37,500 bases of DNA, from positions 429,248 through 466,747 of the forward strand of contig CAUYUJ010008147.1 in the NCBI GenBank assembly GCA_963575745.1. Reading direction: 5' to 3'. The stretch comes from Prorocentrum cordatum. Lineage: Eukaryota; Sar; Dinophyceae; Prorocentrales; Prorocentraceae. Of this stretch, positions 9,076 through 18,613 are shown in pieces. Each line of letters begins with the position of its first letter. Position 1 is the stretch's first letter. The notes under the pieces are model-generated. The model saw nothing but the letters and a program-made list of their open reading frames with translations, ran no database searches and was not told where the DNA came from. A program made the translations under genes and the position numbers.

Positions 9076-9775
9076 GGTCCCCCCTTAACGTTGCCCCTCC
9101 ATGGGCGCCTCGCTCCATCCTTCCTTCCATTCCGCTGCTGGTCGTGGTGGTGTTCGTCGTCATCGTCGGCGTCCTCCTCCTCCTCCTCCTCCTCCTCCTC
9201 TCCAAACCTTTTCGCTTTGCGACAAGAATCACGGCGGAAGGCCGTCGGCCATTTTCGGCCTCCTGGGGCCCTCCCCGCGCCCAGGGGCCGTCAGAGAACG
9301 CCCCGGGACGTGAGGCCGGTCCGTGGGAAAGGGTCTGGACTTCGGGGGCCCACGTGCATTTTGTGAGCAAGTCACAATGGCGGAGGTCTGGGTCCTCGTC
9401 TTGGTCTCCTTCCTTGTCGTCCCTCGTTTTGGTCATCGTGCTGCTTTTCTCTTGTTCCATCCCTTCCGCTTGTCAGTGCACCCGCTGGTCTCCCCTTGCT
9501 CCCTCTGCGTGCCTGGCTGGTTCCATTCTTGCTCCTCCCCGAACTCGTCGCCCACTGGGCCATCGGGGGTGCCTCCTCTCTTCTTTCAGAGTTGCGTGGG
9601 CCTCTGTGGCATTCAGGTGGCGCGTGGGCGAGGTTTTCTTCACTGGCTGCGAGCGAGTGTGCCAGTGCCCAGTATATTCTGGTACGAGGCCGTATCCAGA
9701 ACTCCGACGCCGTGCTTTTTTCCAATACGCCCCCCCAGGCCCCAGAAATCTCGACCTTTATCAGAGTTTTTTTTT
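9076..9775. other. Low-copy DNA, no gene supported
   Basis: Includes a (CTC)n patch (9170-9200) and gacaagaatcacggcgga with ggccattttcggcctcc (9222-9268), which resembles 13205-13250. Frames here lack clear protein features. Confidence 0.5.
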
Positions 9776-9794
9776 TGTGTGTGTGTGTGTGCGT

Positions 9795-9841
<47 letters not shown>

Positions 9842-9876
9842 TGTGTGTGTGTGTGAGTGTGTGTTTGTGTGTTTGT
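9776..9876. repeat. (GT)n microsatellite
   Basis: About 100 bp of GTGTGT after a T-run, followed by gttgttgaacggaggtattg (about 9908), which echoes the TTG-to-module junction seen elsewhere. Confidence 0.95.
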
Positions 9877-10082
9877 GTGTATGCGGGTCCATCCTGTGTA
9901 CCCATCCGTTGTTGAACGGAGGTATTGTGGACCCCGCATATTCCAATCTACTTTAGGCGCCTTCTTATTTCAAGGATCGATCGGTCTTACCTCTCCCTTC
10001 ATCTTCAAGGGGCTGGCGGAGACCCAATCTACCTCCAGCTCCTTCCTACTTCAGGTTTCTACCCACTTCATTCGACCGACTG

Positions 10083-10240
10083 GTACAGTAAAGACGCTGA
10101 AATAGGGACCACTTCGGGCTCAGGGAGGGGTTTGGTTTTCGGGCCGTTCCTTGGGTCCAGGTCGTGGAGCCCATCCGTGGCCGAGGCTCGCGGTGCACAG
10201 AACAGCCCCCTCGTTCCTCATTCTCTGTTCCTCACGGTGG
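10083..10240. repeat. Dispersed repeat pair, copy 1
   Basis: gtacagtaaagacgctgaa, ggttttcgggc, gttcctt, gggtcc, cgtggccgaggctcgc and cctcattc occur here in the same order as at 24416-24570. Confidence 0.8.
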
Positions 10241-10424
10241 CTCGATGACTGCAGTGCTTTGACGGTGCTGGACCCCAACGCCGAACTTGAGTAATTGCTG
10301 GGGTCAGCAAGAGTCACGACTCCAGAGGTCGGGGCTTCCTTGCAGGTCGCCGGAGGTCCCCGGCACCACGCCCCCCCCCCGCGTGGCTCTCCGCAGACCT
10401 GCGAAGGCCCAGACGTCCAGAGCT

Positions 10425-10475
10425 ACGGGATCTCCCTCCGCAGTATTGAGGGGAGGCAGGAGGCAGGAGGAGAAG
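10425..10475 (+). repeat. Inverted repeat arm (with 11300-11360)
   Basis: ggatctccctccgc, tattgaggggaggcagga is the reverse complement of the start of the 11300-11360 segment. Both arms run into GAG/CTC microsatellites on their inner sides. Confidence 0.8.
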
Positions 10476-10866
10476 GAGGAGGAGGAGGAGGAGGAGGAGG
10501 AGGAGGAGGGAGGCGAAAGACGAGGAGGAGTAGAAGGATCAGGAGGAGGAGGAGGAGGATGAGGAGTAGGAGGAGCAGGAGGAGGAGGAGGAGGAGGAGG
10601 AGGAGGAGGGGAGAGAGAGGAGGAGGAGGAGGAGCTGGAGGAGGAGGAGGAGGAGGAGGGAGGCGAAAGACGAGGAGGAGTGGGAGAGGCAGGAGGAGAA
10701 GGAGGAGGAGGAGGAGGAGGATGAGGAGGAGGAGGAGGGGCGAAAGACGAGGAGGAGTAGGAGGAGCAGGAGGAGGAGGAGGAGGAGGAGGAGGAGGAGG
10801 AGGAGGAGGAGGAGGAGGAGGAGGAGGAGGAGGAGGAGGAGGAGGAGGAGGAGGAGGAGGAGGAGC
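10468..10866. repeat. (GAG)n homopurine tract, 400 bp
   Basis: Almost uninterrupted GGA triplets with internal aggcgaaagacgagg duplications (about 10510, 10663 and 10738). All six-frame products are homopolymer-like and non-genic. Confidence 0.95.
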
Positions 10867-11299
10867 AGGGGGACCCAGATCCGTGCTCTTGTGAGTTCTC
10901 GATTGGGGCGTTTTTCTTCGAGTGCAGCCTCTGGGGCCCTTCGACGTGACCCGGGGCTGCAAATATGGACCCGTGGCACTTTACTAGATTTCATGAAGAG
11001 CGACTGATGTATACTACTATGTATAATCTATTGCTGCCCTGTCCACTACGTTTCTCTTGCATGCGCGTTTTGTTGCCGTAGTGTCTCACGCCCTCCGGCT
11101 CCGCTTGCGGAGCGAGGTGCCTCCATAGGCCCCTCGACTGGACTTGACTTGGCACAAACCTGCCCCTGGGGAGGGTCCTTTGGGGCCGCGGACCGAAGCA
11201 TTAGATCGTTCAGGCCAGGCCTCCGCCGCTCTCGGTGGCCGCGTGCGCTCTCTCTTTGCGCCGCGGGTCCTTTTCAGAACTGGTGTTGATCGTCATCGC
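10867..11299. other. Low-copy DNA, no gene seen
   Basis: Mixed composition. A 7-bp hairpin GCTCCGC/GCGGAGC lies at 11098-11113. No coding or RNA gene was recognised. Confidence 0.5.
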
Positions 11300-11360
11300 T
11301 CCTCCTCCTCCTCCTCCTGCCTCCCCTCAATACCGCGGAGGGAGATCCTGTCATCGCTTT
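11300..11360 (-). repeat. Inverted repeat arm (with 10425-10475)
   Basis: (CTC)n then tgcctcccctcaata and cggagggagatcc, complementary to 10425-10475 about 850 bp upstream. Confidence 0.8.
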
Positions 11361-11524
11361 CCAATGCCTCACCTCTGCCCGGGTACCGTCCTTGCGGATC
11401 CTGCCGTGCTCGGTGCCAGGCTTCAAAGTTTTGCTTACCATTTGTGCAGTGCCGTTGAATGAGGCCTTTTCGACAGAACGCAGCGTCTGCGCTCATATTT
11501 CCTTCCCACCACCCCTCCACCTCC

Positions 11525-11650
11525 TCAGTGCAGATGGCATCGCCGATGGGGGCCCGATAGGCCGACCTCGCCCAGGAACGTGCTATATCGCTATCGAGAT
11601 CCAGTTGCCGATACATCGGCGATGTATCGCCTATCCCAGGTCGACGATCC
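11525..11650. repeat. Palindrome family P, copy 2
   Basis: Shares catcgccgatgggggcc, cgcccaggaacgtgc, ttcgctatcgag-like and acatcggcgatgtatcgcc (about 11613-11632) with copies 1 and 4. It is followed by a (CCT)n tract (11647-11700). Confidence 0.75.
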
Positions 11651-11712
11651 TCCTCCTCCTCCTCCTCCTCCTCCTCCTCCTCCTCCCCCTCCTCCTCCCC
11701 CTCCCCTTCTCT
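11645..11712. repeat. (CCT)n microsatellite
   Basis: CCT triplets directly after palindrome family copy 2. Confidence 0.9.
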
Positions 11713-11959
11713 CCCTCTCGCCCCCTTACGAGATCACGAAGCTTCCTGCCTTCCTGCGCCCCCCGGCCCGCCTCTGCCTCGCCTGTGCGCCCGCCGCCCA
11801 GGCGTCGCCCAAGGCCGCCCGTCGACGGCCCCGGCGGCCATGGCTCACGGTGGGCTCGGGCAGCGAGGACCCGCGAGTCGTGGCAGATGTTTCCGAACAA
11901 GGGGGAACGCTACGGTCAACCATGACAGTAAGGACGGGGCAACTTTCCTAGGCTACCCT

Positions 11960-12362
11960 TTGCATCCGTGCCCCCTCGGTATTCGGCATCCTTCGGCAGC
12001 CTGCTGCGCTCCGCACGGACGACGTCAACATGGCGTTCCACGGCCCCTGCGTCCTCGCCGCGCAGCCTCACCGTCCTGGCCGAGTGCACACAGACACACG
12101 TTCTCGGCATCCGTGCCCCTTCGGTATTCGGCATCCTTCGGCCACCTGCTGCGCTCCGCACGGACAGCGCCAACGTGGCGTTCCGGGGCCCTCGGCGTCC
12201 TCGCCGCGCATCCTCACCGTCCTGGTCGAGTGTAGCCAATCTTCGGCCGAATCCGAGTTTACTCGGCTCACTAGCCCCCAACGTGGCGTTCCGGGGCCCC
12301 TTTGCGTCCTCGCCGCGCAGCCTCGCCGTCCTGGCCGGGTGCACACAGACACACACACACGT
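11960..12362. repeat. ~145-bp tandem repeat, 3 units
   Basis: gcatccgtgcccc at 11962 and 12107 marks two units. caacgtggcgttccggggcc and cctcgccgcgca recur in a third unit at about 12278 whose first part is replaced by unrelated sequence (12236-12275). Units end gagtgcacacagacacac. The minus-strand frame across it is a repeat product with no recognised domain. Confidence 0.8.
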
Positions 12363-12489
12363 CCTCGGAGGTCCGCGCGGGGAGGGCTCGGGTCGGCGGT
12401 GGGCCCCCCCCCCGCCGGCGCCTCCTCGGCGCCCCCCTTGCCGCGCTCCGCTCGCCAGGGTTACGTCGGGCCTGTCCATCCACAGGGGG

Positions 12490-12640
12490 AAGAGTACAAA
12501 AATAGCCCGCGGACGATTTTTTTGACCATTTTTGAATCTTCGTGGGGTATGTTTTGCGTAATCTTTAGCTTGCGCCCAAGATCCCCCCGTGTGGGGGGAC
12601 ACGCCCGACTTCACGCCAGGGAGGGGGGGGGCGCAGCGCA
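12490..12640. repeat. Dispersed element Q, copy 1, with hairpin
   Basis: T-rich start (ttttttgaccattttt), then a perfect 6-bp hairpin CCCCCC-GTGT-GGGGGG (12583-12598), then acacgcccgacttcac. The same layout with a different stem occurs at 23510-23640. Confidence 0.7.
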
Positions 12641-12689
12641 GATCCACGAAATCCGTGCGGACCTCCGAAAGTTTGTGGTGGTGTGGTTT

Positions 12690-12810
12690 TGGCTCCCTCC
12701 CGGCAGAGGTTCGGCGTTTTCTCGCGTTTTCGTACCATCCCTGGAGGTTTCTCGCCTCGGGGTGCTCTCCAGCAGCTGCGCGTCGCCAAGGGCGTTCCAG
12801 GGGTGGCAGA
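12690..12810 (-). repeat. Third copy of the 8.1/8.8 kb inverted-repeat sequence
   Basis: gttcggcgttt, gcctcggggtgctctccagc and agctgcgcgtcgcc match the right arm at 8740-8830. Confidence 0.75.
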
Positions 12811-12849
12811 GGGGCGCGACCAGGGGAGAAGGTGGAGGGGGCGGGCTCA

Positions 12850-12985
12850 GGAGGCTTTAAACGCCTTCGGCCTCCTCAGAAGCCGCCTACAAGGCCTCTC
12901 CGAGGCCCCGAGGGCGCTTCTCGGAAGGCCGGAGGAGCCTTCTGAGAAGCCCCGCCGCTCTCTGAGACGGCTTGCCCCCTCTCAC
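12850..12985. repeat. CTTCTCAGAAG-type family member
   Basis: cctcctcagaagcc, gcttctcggaaggcc, gccttctgagaagcccc and ctctctgagacgg. These are self-complementary short motifs, as at 7895 and 23640. Confidence 0.6.
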
Positions 12986-13250
12986 TTCCCAGGGGTGGAC
13001 CTGAACGGTGTTTTGGCGACTTCGTGGGCCCTTTTCGTTTCGATGCCGTTTTGCAGCAAAGGCGAATTCAAGACAAACCGAGGAATAGCGAAAACAAAAC
13101 GAAAACAAAAGACACTGTTTAGGTCCAGCCCTCTCACTTCCCTTGCCGGCGCGCCGCCGAGGGGGTGCGCCAGAGGGGGAGCCCAGGCCCCCTCGCGCCG
13201 TGGAGACAAAAAGTCACGACGGAGGGTCTTGGGCAATTTTCGGCCTCCGG
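12986..13250. other. Low-copy DNA, no gene supported
   Basis: Frames on both strands are short. The end, gacaaaaagtcacgacgga with ggcaattttcggcctcc, resembles 9222-9268. Confidence 0.45.
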
Positions 13251-13460
13251 GGGGAGGAGGAGGAGGAGGAGGGAGGAGGAGGAGGAGGAGGAGAGGAGGG
13301 GAGGGGGAGGAGGAGGAGGACGAGGAGGAGTAGGAGGAGGAGGAGGAGGAGGAGGAGGAGCAGGAGGAGAGGAGGAGGAGGAGGAGGAGGAGGAGGAGGA
13401 GGAGGGAGAGGAGGCGGAGGAGGAGGCGGAGGAGGAGGAGGAGAAGGAGGAGGGAATGAG
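13251..13460. repeat. (GAG)n homopurine tract
   Basis: GGA triplets with GGGA, CGAGGAG and GGCGGAGG variants. Frames are homopolymeric. Confidence 0.95.
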
Positions 13461-13644
13461 AAGCTGGTCGAGGGAAGGTGTCGGGACCTCTGGTGGGCCG
13501 ACGTTCGAACAAATCACAGCGTCGAAGGTCTGGGAGGAGGGACGGGGGGGGGCAGGACCGGCTACGCGTAGTCAAGAGTGACCTTTCGCCGCAGTGGCCT
13601 TGGTGCGCGGCTTTCGTTACAGGCAACGACGGGCCGGGGGTGCT

Positions 13645-13785
13645 GGGCTCAGGGGGGATACACCGACACCCAACCGCCCATTCGTCGCCGATAGGGGCCT
13701 GATGTCCCGCCCAAGAGCGTCCGACTTCGCAGTCGAGAGCCGCCGATATGCTTTGTCGACGTTTCCCCTCCTGGGCCAGGCCCCC
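13645..13785. repeat. Palindrome family P, copy 3 (decayed)
   Basis: gctcagggggg, cgcccattcgtcgccgatag and ggcctgat match copy 1. The central palindrome is largely lost (only gccgccgatatg remains near 13740). Confidence 0.65.
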
Positions 13786-13804
13786 CCCCTTTATCTCGCG
13801 GGTC

Positions 13805-14000
13805 CCAAAACCGTGCGGTGACACCATGTGGTGTCCTCGAACCATCCTAAAGACCTCACCGCACGGTCCGTCACCGCACGGCTTCGGGACCTTACAAGGC
13901 AGCAGTCGCCCGAACTGTCCTCGGATAACGACCCGAGCCCCAGAATCGTGCGGTCACCAAGGATCACCAACGACTCACCACACGGTGTGGTCACCTCACT
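13805..14000. repeat. Cluster of CCGCACGG-type palindromic motifs
   Basis: CCGTGCGGTGAC (13811-13822) is the exact reverse complement of GTCACCGCACGG (13870-13881). Another CCGCACGG lies at 13859-13866, CGTGCGG at 13947, and a 7-bp-arm palindrome ACCACAC-G-GTGTGGT at 13977-13991. Confidence 0.75.
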
Positions 14001-14099
14001 GTTTGGGGGTCCCAAACAGGACCAGCTGCCCTTAAGAGTGACCCCTCGTCGCAGTGGCCCTTGGTGCCGCGGGTTTCTGGGGGCGCGGGGCGGCCAACG

Positions 14100-14457
14100 T
14101 TTCAAGCGAACAGGCCGCTGCTATCGCATCTCACGCAGCGCTCGGCAAGCCACGCGCGTAAGGGTTCTTTGCTCAGGACCACTCTTGTGTTTACGTAGTT
14201 CGACGACATGATCGAGGTCTGAGATGTCTTGTGGGGGCTTTGGGAGCCTCTTGGGACGTCTGGGGCCCTCTGGAGCCTCCCAGCGAGAATCCGCAACAGA
14301 GCAAGGCTCGCCTCCTTCGGCCTGTCGCGCGACGACGGCGAAAGAGAAAGGGAACGAAAAGCAAGCAGACTTTTCAGGAATTTCGGCGGCAGATGTGGCT
14401 GCGACCATGACCCTCCTCCCTCTTCCTTCTGCTACCATTCCTCCCTCTCACCATCTT
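14100..14457. other. Low-copy DNA, no gene supported
   Basis: 14225-14285 already has gcctcttggg and gtctggggccctc, a weak preview of the CTTGG arrays. No coding frame is convincing. Confidence 0.4.
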
Positions 14458-14645
14458 CCTCCCACTTCTTCTTCTTCTTCTCCTCCTCCTCCTCCTCCCT
14501 CTGCTCTTTCTCCCCTCCTCTTCCTGCTCCATCCCCTGCTCTTTCTCCTCCTCCCCGGTCTCGTCCTTGTCCTCGTCGTCGTCGTCGTCGTCGTCGTCCT
14601 ACTCCTCCTCCTCCTCCTCCTCCTCCTCCTCCTCCTTCTCCTTTG
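14458..14645. repeat. (CTT/CTC)n pyrimidine tract with (GTC)n
   Basis: Pyrimidine triplets with a GTC block at 14570-14600. Non-genic. Confidence 0.9.
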
Positions 14646-14934
14646 AAGTTCTGTGGAGAAGAAGCAGGAGAGAGGATTTAGAATTCTGAGTTTCTTCTGG
14701 GCCACGGAGGGCAGCATGGTGGGGGAGAGGCAGGGATGTTGAAATCTTTTGGGAGTGAGCTAGAGGGGTGAGGCGGAGTGATGCAGGAGTGACGCAGAAG
14801 GTCGGAGGAGAGGAGGGAGAAAGGGTCAGGAGGGGTAATAGTCTCAGATGGGGATGGAGATTTTCCACTGTCTCTCTCCCTTGTTGTGTCTCCACCTCTC
14901 TTTATTGAATCGCTTCGCTCATTCCGCCGGCCCA
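14646..14934. other. Unremarkable DNA
   Basis: Nothing recognised. The minus-strand frames here continue into the CTTGG array and are not supported. Confidence 0.4.
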
Positions 14935-15625
14935 TATGGGGGCTCTCTCGGGAGGCTTCTTGATGGCCGTTGGGGGGTCTTGAACGCGTCGCGGGCCGTC
15001 TGGAAACGCGTCGGGTCGTTGGCACTTGCTTGTGTGCTCGGTGGGGCATTTTAGGGGCCTCCTGGGGCCGCTTGGGGGCCTCTTTGGGGGCCTCTTTGGG
15101 GGCCTCCCGAGGGCTTGTTGGGGGCCTGTTGGGGCCTCTTAGGGGCCTCTTGGGGACTCCTGGGGGTTTCTTAGGGCCGAGGGCTCGGAGTGTTGTTTCG
15201 TGTTCCCCCCTTGGGACCTCTCTTGGGGCGTTCTTGGGGCCTTCTTGGGCCGTCTTGGAGGTCTCTTGGGCCGTCTTGGAGCCCTCTTGGGCCGTCTTGG
15301 GACCCTCTTGGGGGCCTCTTGGGCCCTCTTGGGGCGGTCTTGGGGGCCTCTTGGGCCGTCTTGGGGTGTCGGGAAGCCGAAAAGGTGAAAACGCCGAAAT
15401 CTTTCCAAAACGGTACGGGACAAACAATGAATTTTGCCTCTTGGGGCCCTCTTGAGAGTGCTCTTGGAGGCCTCTTGGGCCGTCTTCGGGCCATCTTGGG
15501 CGTCTTGGAGCGATCTTGTGGCATCTCGGGGCTCTCTTGTATCATCTTGAGGGGCTCTTGGCGGCCTCTTGGCCTTTCTTGGGGCTCTCTGGACGGCCTC
15601 GAGGGTGGCGCCCAGGAGGAAAACC
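14935..15625. repeat. CTTGG array 1
   Basis: Short units built on gcctcttgggccgtcttgg, about 10-12 bp and 20-23 bp in period, with a conserved AT-richer spacer at 15373-15437 (gaagccgaaaagg to ttttgcctcttgg). Plus-strand frames give G/L/W/P-rich and minus frames P/K/R/E/Q-rich products. All phases are largely open, so none is accepted as a gene. Confidence 0.9.
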
Positions 15626-15776
15626 ATCTCTGACCCGAGTCACCCGGGACCTGCCCGGGGTACTTTTCGTCCGGGGACCCCCAGGGGCCGCCCCGCGCGC
15701 GAAGTAGAATTATTGTAAAGCAGTTGCCGGAGATCTTAGCACGCCTCTGGCTCGTTGGGCCGGCGAATCCCGTTCA

Positions 15777-15890
15777 TTTTTTTTTTGTTTTTTGTTTATT
15801 CTCTCTCTCTCTCTCTTTCTGTTATGCTGTTCTCTCTCTCACACTCTCTCTCTCTCTCTCTTTATCGCCTGCCTCTCTTTCTGTACATAT
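15777..15890. repeat. T-run and (CT)n microsatellite
   Basis: A T-run at about 15777-15785, then (CT)n to 15880, followed by tatatac/tatata-rich DNA to 15950 and a second CT-rich patch to 16020. Confidence 0.9.
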
Positions 15891-16020
15891 ACAGTGCTGA
15901 TGCGCAACTTTGTATGTGCGAGTATATAAATGTATATCTATATATAGCTCACTCTCTCTTTCTCTCTCCCCCCCTCCCTCCGTCTCTTCCTCCCTCTACC
16001 TCTCCTCCGCCATCCCCATT

Positions 16021-16529
16021 CCTTGCCGAAACAACACCTCCTTGTTGCACCAGGTGTGTCAGTAGGGTGGCTCGGCCCAAGGTCTCGCTTAATACGTGTT
16101 CATCTCAAAAAGAAGTTAAGCTGGCAATCCCCAACAGCTGCACCGATGGAGTGCGGGTTGCTTTCAACATGTTGCTCTCTCCCTTAGCGCCGCCTAAACA
16201 GTTCCACCCAGATGAAGGGCGGACTGCTTTCAAACTGTGGCTCTGGCATTCCCGCTGCGCACGTCTGCCTGCGCACATTCGCGCTTCGCAAGTCCTAGTG
16301 CTTCACGGATGGAGATGGATCCTTTCCCAATCGGGCTTCTCGCTTGAGACGTCCGCTTTTGTCGCAGCCAGCCAGTTTGAAATGTGCAACTTTCACACAC
16401 ACATGTGACGGGTGGATATTTTAAACGTTCTCTTCGCGTCGGAGGTGTCCTTCGCAGTACTACGCCAGTTACAGCACAGCCAGAACAGTCACAGCAGTTC
16501 CGCGGACTGTTGATAAAGTTTTGTGTTTG
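16021..16529. other. Low-copy DNA with a ~62-bp imperfect duplication
   Basis: tgcgggttgctttcaac (about 16152) and ggcggactgctttcaaa (about 16217) start two related segments. A plus-strand frame to 16408 is open, but its first half is the CT tract. The second half has mixed composition without a recognised family and could be an exon at low probability. Confidence 0.4.
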
Positions 16530-16665
16530 TGTTTTTACCTAACAGCGAAGACTGATAGGTTTCTAATAATGGGGTCAAAAAAGAGCATCTGATGACTCCC
16601 CAGGGGGGTCTGGGCGGGAGCCGGACAGGCGAGAGCCGGGCTCGTTTTAAGCAAACAGTCACATA
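16530..16665. repeat. Satellite leader, copy 2
   Basis: tttttacctaacagcgaaga, ggtttct, gatgactccccagg, gggtctgggcggg and gcaaacagtcacat match leader 1 at 4232 in order and spacing. Confidence 0.8.
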
Positions 16666-16952
16666 CTTCGTGCTCTTCGACCTCCCAGAACTCCATTCCC
16701 GGGCCACATTTTGAATGCCTGGAGCCAACTGTAGGCCACTTCGTGTTCTTCGTGTTCCCAGAACACCATTCCCGGGCCACATTTTGAATGCCCGGAGCCA
16801 TCTGTAGGCCACTTCGTGTTCTTCGTGTTCCCAGAACATAATTCCCAGGCCACATTTTGAATGCACGGAGCCAACTGTAGGCCACTTCGTGTTCTTCGTG
16901 TTCCCAGAACATAATTCCTGGGCCACATTTTGATTGCCCGGAGCCATCTGTG
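16666..16952. repeat. 73-bp satellite array 2 (almost 4 units)
   Basis: Unit starts at 16666, 16739, 16812 and 16885 keep exactly the 73-bp period of array 1. The fourth unit is cut within ggagccatctg and runs straight into the hexamer tract. Confidence 0.95.
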
Positions 16953-17980
16953 AGGCTGAGGCTGAGGCAGGCTGAGGCTGAGGCAGGCTGAGACTGAGCC
17001 TGAGACAGGCTGAGGCTGAGGCTGAGGCTGATGCAGGCTGAGGCTGAGAGGCTGACGCTGAGGCTGAGGCAGGCTGAGGCTGAGGCTGAGGCCAAGGCAG
17101 GCTGAGGCTGAGGCTGAGGCAAGCCGAGGCAGGCTGAGGCTGAGGCTGAGGCTGAGGCAGGCTGAGGCTGAGGCTGAGGCTGTGGCTGAGGCTGAGGCAA
17201 GCTGCGGCTGAGGCAGGCTGAGGCTGAGGCTGATGCAGGCTGAGGCTGAGGCAGGCTGAGGCTGAGGCAGGCTGAGGCTGAGGCTGAGACCGAGGCAGGC
17301 TGAGGCTGAGGCCGAAGCGACCCCCCGCAGGCTGAGGCTGAGGCTGAAGCTGAGGCAGGCTGAGGCTGAGGCTGTGCCTGAGGCTGAGGCAAACTGCGGC
17401 TGAGGCTGAGGCTGAGGCTGATGCAGGCTGAGGCTGAGAGGCTGACGCTGAGGCTGAGGCAGGCTGAGGCTGACTGAGGCTGAGGCCGAGGCAGGCTGAG
17501 GCTGAGGCTGAGGCAAGCCGAGGCAGGCTGAGGCTGAGGCTGAAGCTGAGGCAGGCTGAGGCTGAGGCTGAGGCTGTGGCTGAGGCTGAGGCAAGCTGCG
17601 GCTGAGGCAGGCTGAGGCTGAGGCTGATGCAGGCTGAGGCTGAGGCAGGCTGAGGCTGAGGCTGAGGCTGAGGCTGAGGCTGAGGCCGAGGGCTGAGGCT
17701 GAGGAGGCAAGCCGAGGCAGGCTGAGGCTGAGGCTGAAGCTGAGGCAGGCTGAGGCTGAGGCTGTGGCTGAGGCTGAGGCAAGCTGCGGCTGAGGCAGGC
17801 TGAGGCTGAGGCTGAGAGGCTGACGCTGAGGCTGAGGCAGGCTGAGGCTGAGGCTGATGCAGGCTGAGGCTGAGGCTGAGGCCGAGGCAGGCTGAGGCTG
17901 AGGCTGATGCAGGCTGAGGCTGAGGCTGAGGCCGAGGCAGGCTGAGGCTGAGGCTGAGGCAAGCCGAGGCAGGCTGAGGC
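16950..17980. repeat. (GGCTGA)n hexamer array with higher-order structure
   Basis: About 1 kb of GGCTGA with GGCAGGCTGA and GCCGAGG variants. A marker (aagctgcggctgagg or aaactgcggctgagg) recurs at about 17199, 17390, 17593 and 17780, giving a 187-203 bp higher-order unit. The 475-codon minus-strand frame (P/Q/A/S/L-rich) spans this array and the satellite and is a repeat product. Confidence 0.95.
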
Positions 17981-17984
17981 TGCG

Positions 17985-18093
17985 ACCGCGAGAACAGCAG
18001 AATTCTACAACTGGATTCTCACCTAAATCTTAAGGGGAATGCTTCCAGGTATGCTTCTACACATCGCTGTTGGGTTGCTTTACCGGGATAATT
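17985..18093 (+). repeat. Dispersed 110-bp element, copy 2
   Basis: Matches 6186-6306: gcgagaaca, ggaatgcttcca, tatgcttctacacatcgct and ccgggataattt. It follows the hexamer array directly. Confidence 0.75.
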
Positions 18094-18320
18094 TCACAGT
18101 GGAGCTCCCGTTAGCCATGACAATGATTCCTTCCCATCGTACCTATAATCTTTCTAGAGCGACGGAGGATAACCTCTTTCCATCACCGGGTTCTCACCTG
18201 AGTAGCAGGCCTGTCTGGCGCTCGCTTGGTTTGTTGCGTTTTCCGTACGTAGCGGCAAGGAATGTTTGGAGGGATTTGTGAGGTCGGGATACGTCGTTGC
18301 TGTATCCTGGGCTCCGTCTG
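18094..18320. other. Unique DNA, nothing recognised
   Basis: Mixed composition with short frames only. Confidence 0.4.
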
Positions 18321-18613
18321 GTCTGCCTCCCCCCCCTTCCCCTTCCCCTCCTCCCTCCCCTCCCCCTCCCCCTCTCCCTCCTCGTCGTCCATCTCGCCCC
18401 CCTCCTCGTCCTCCTCCTCTTCATCTCTCTTTTTTTTTTTTTTTTTTTCTCTCTATCTCTCTCTCTTCCTCTTCTCTCTCCCTCTCGCTCCTCCTACTCC
18501 TCCTCACCGCCCTCCGCCTGCCCCTCCCCCTCCCGTTACCCCTCTGCCCTCCTTTCCTCCAGGAGGAGCCTCCTCCTCCGGACTCCATCCCCCGCCTCCC
18601 CCTCCCCCTCTCT
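18321..18613. repeat. C/T-rich tract
   Basis: Nearly pure pyrimidines on the plus strand (CCCCTCC, CTC, a T-run near 18429-18448), ending at the inverted-repeat element. Confidence 0.85.

Larger units (their letters stand above)
13572..14077. repeat. Pair of ~42-bp direct repeats
   Basis: agagtgacctttcgccgcag then tggccttggtgcgcgg (13576-13612) is repeated at 14036-14077 as agagtgacccctcgtcgcag then tggcccttggtgccgcgg. Confidence 0.75.

Noticed and set aside
10295-10894. Gly/Arg-rich plus-strand frame
   Set aside because: Pure product of the GAG tract.
11916-12647. 243-codon minus-strand frame over the 145-bp tandem repeat
   Set aside because: Peptide repeats follow the DNA units but have no recognised domain, and the third unit is broken by unrelated DNA; kept only as a repeat.
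16535-17962. 475-codon minus-strand frame rich in P, Q, A and S
   Set aside because: Produced by the GGCTGA hexamer and the 73-bp satellite, neither of which has stops on that strand.
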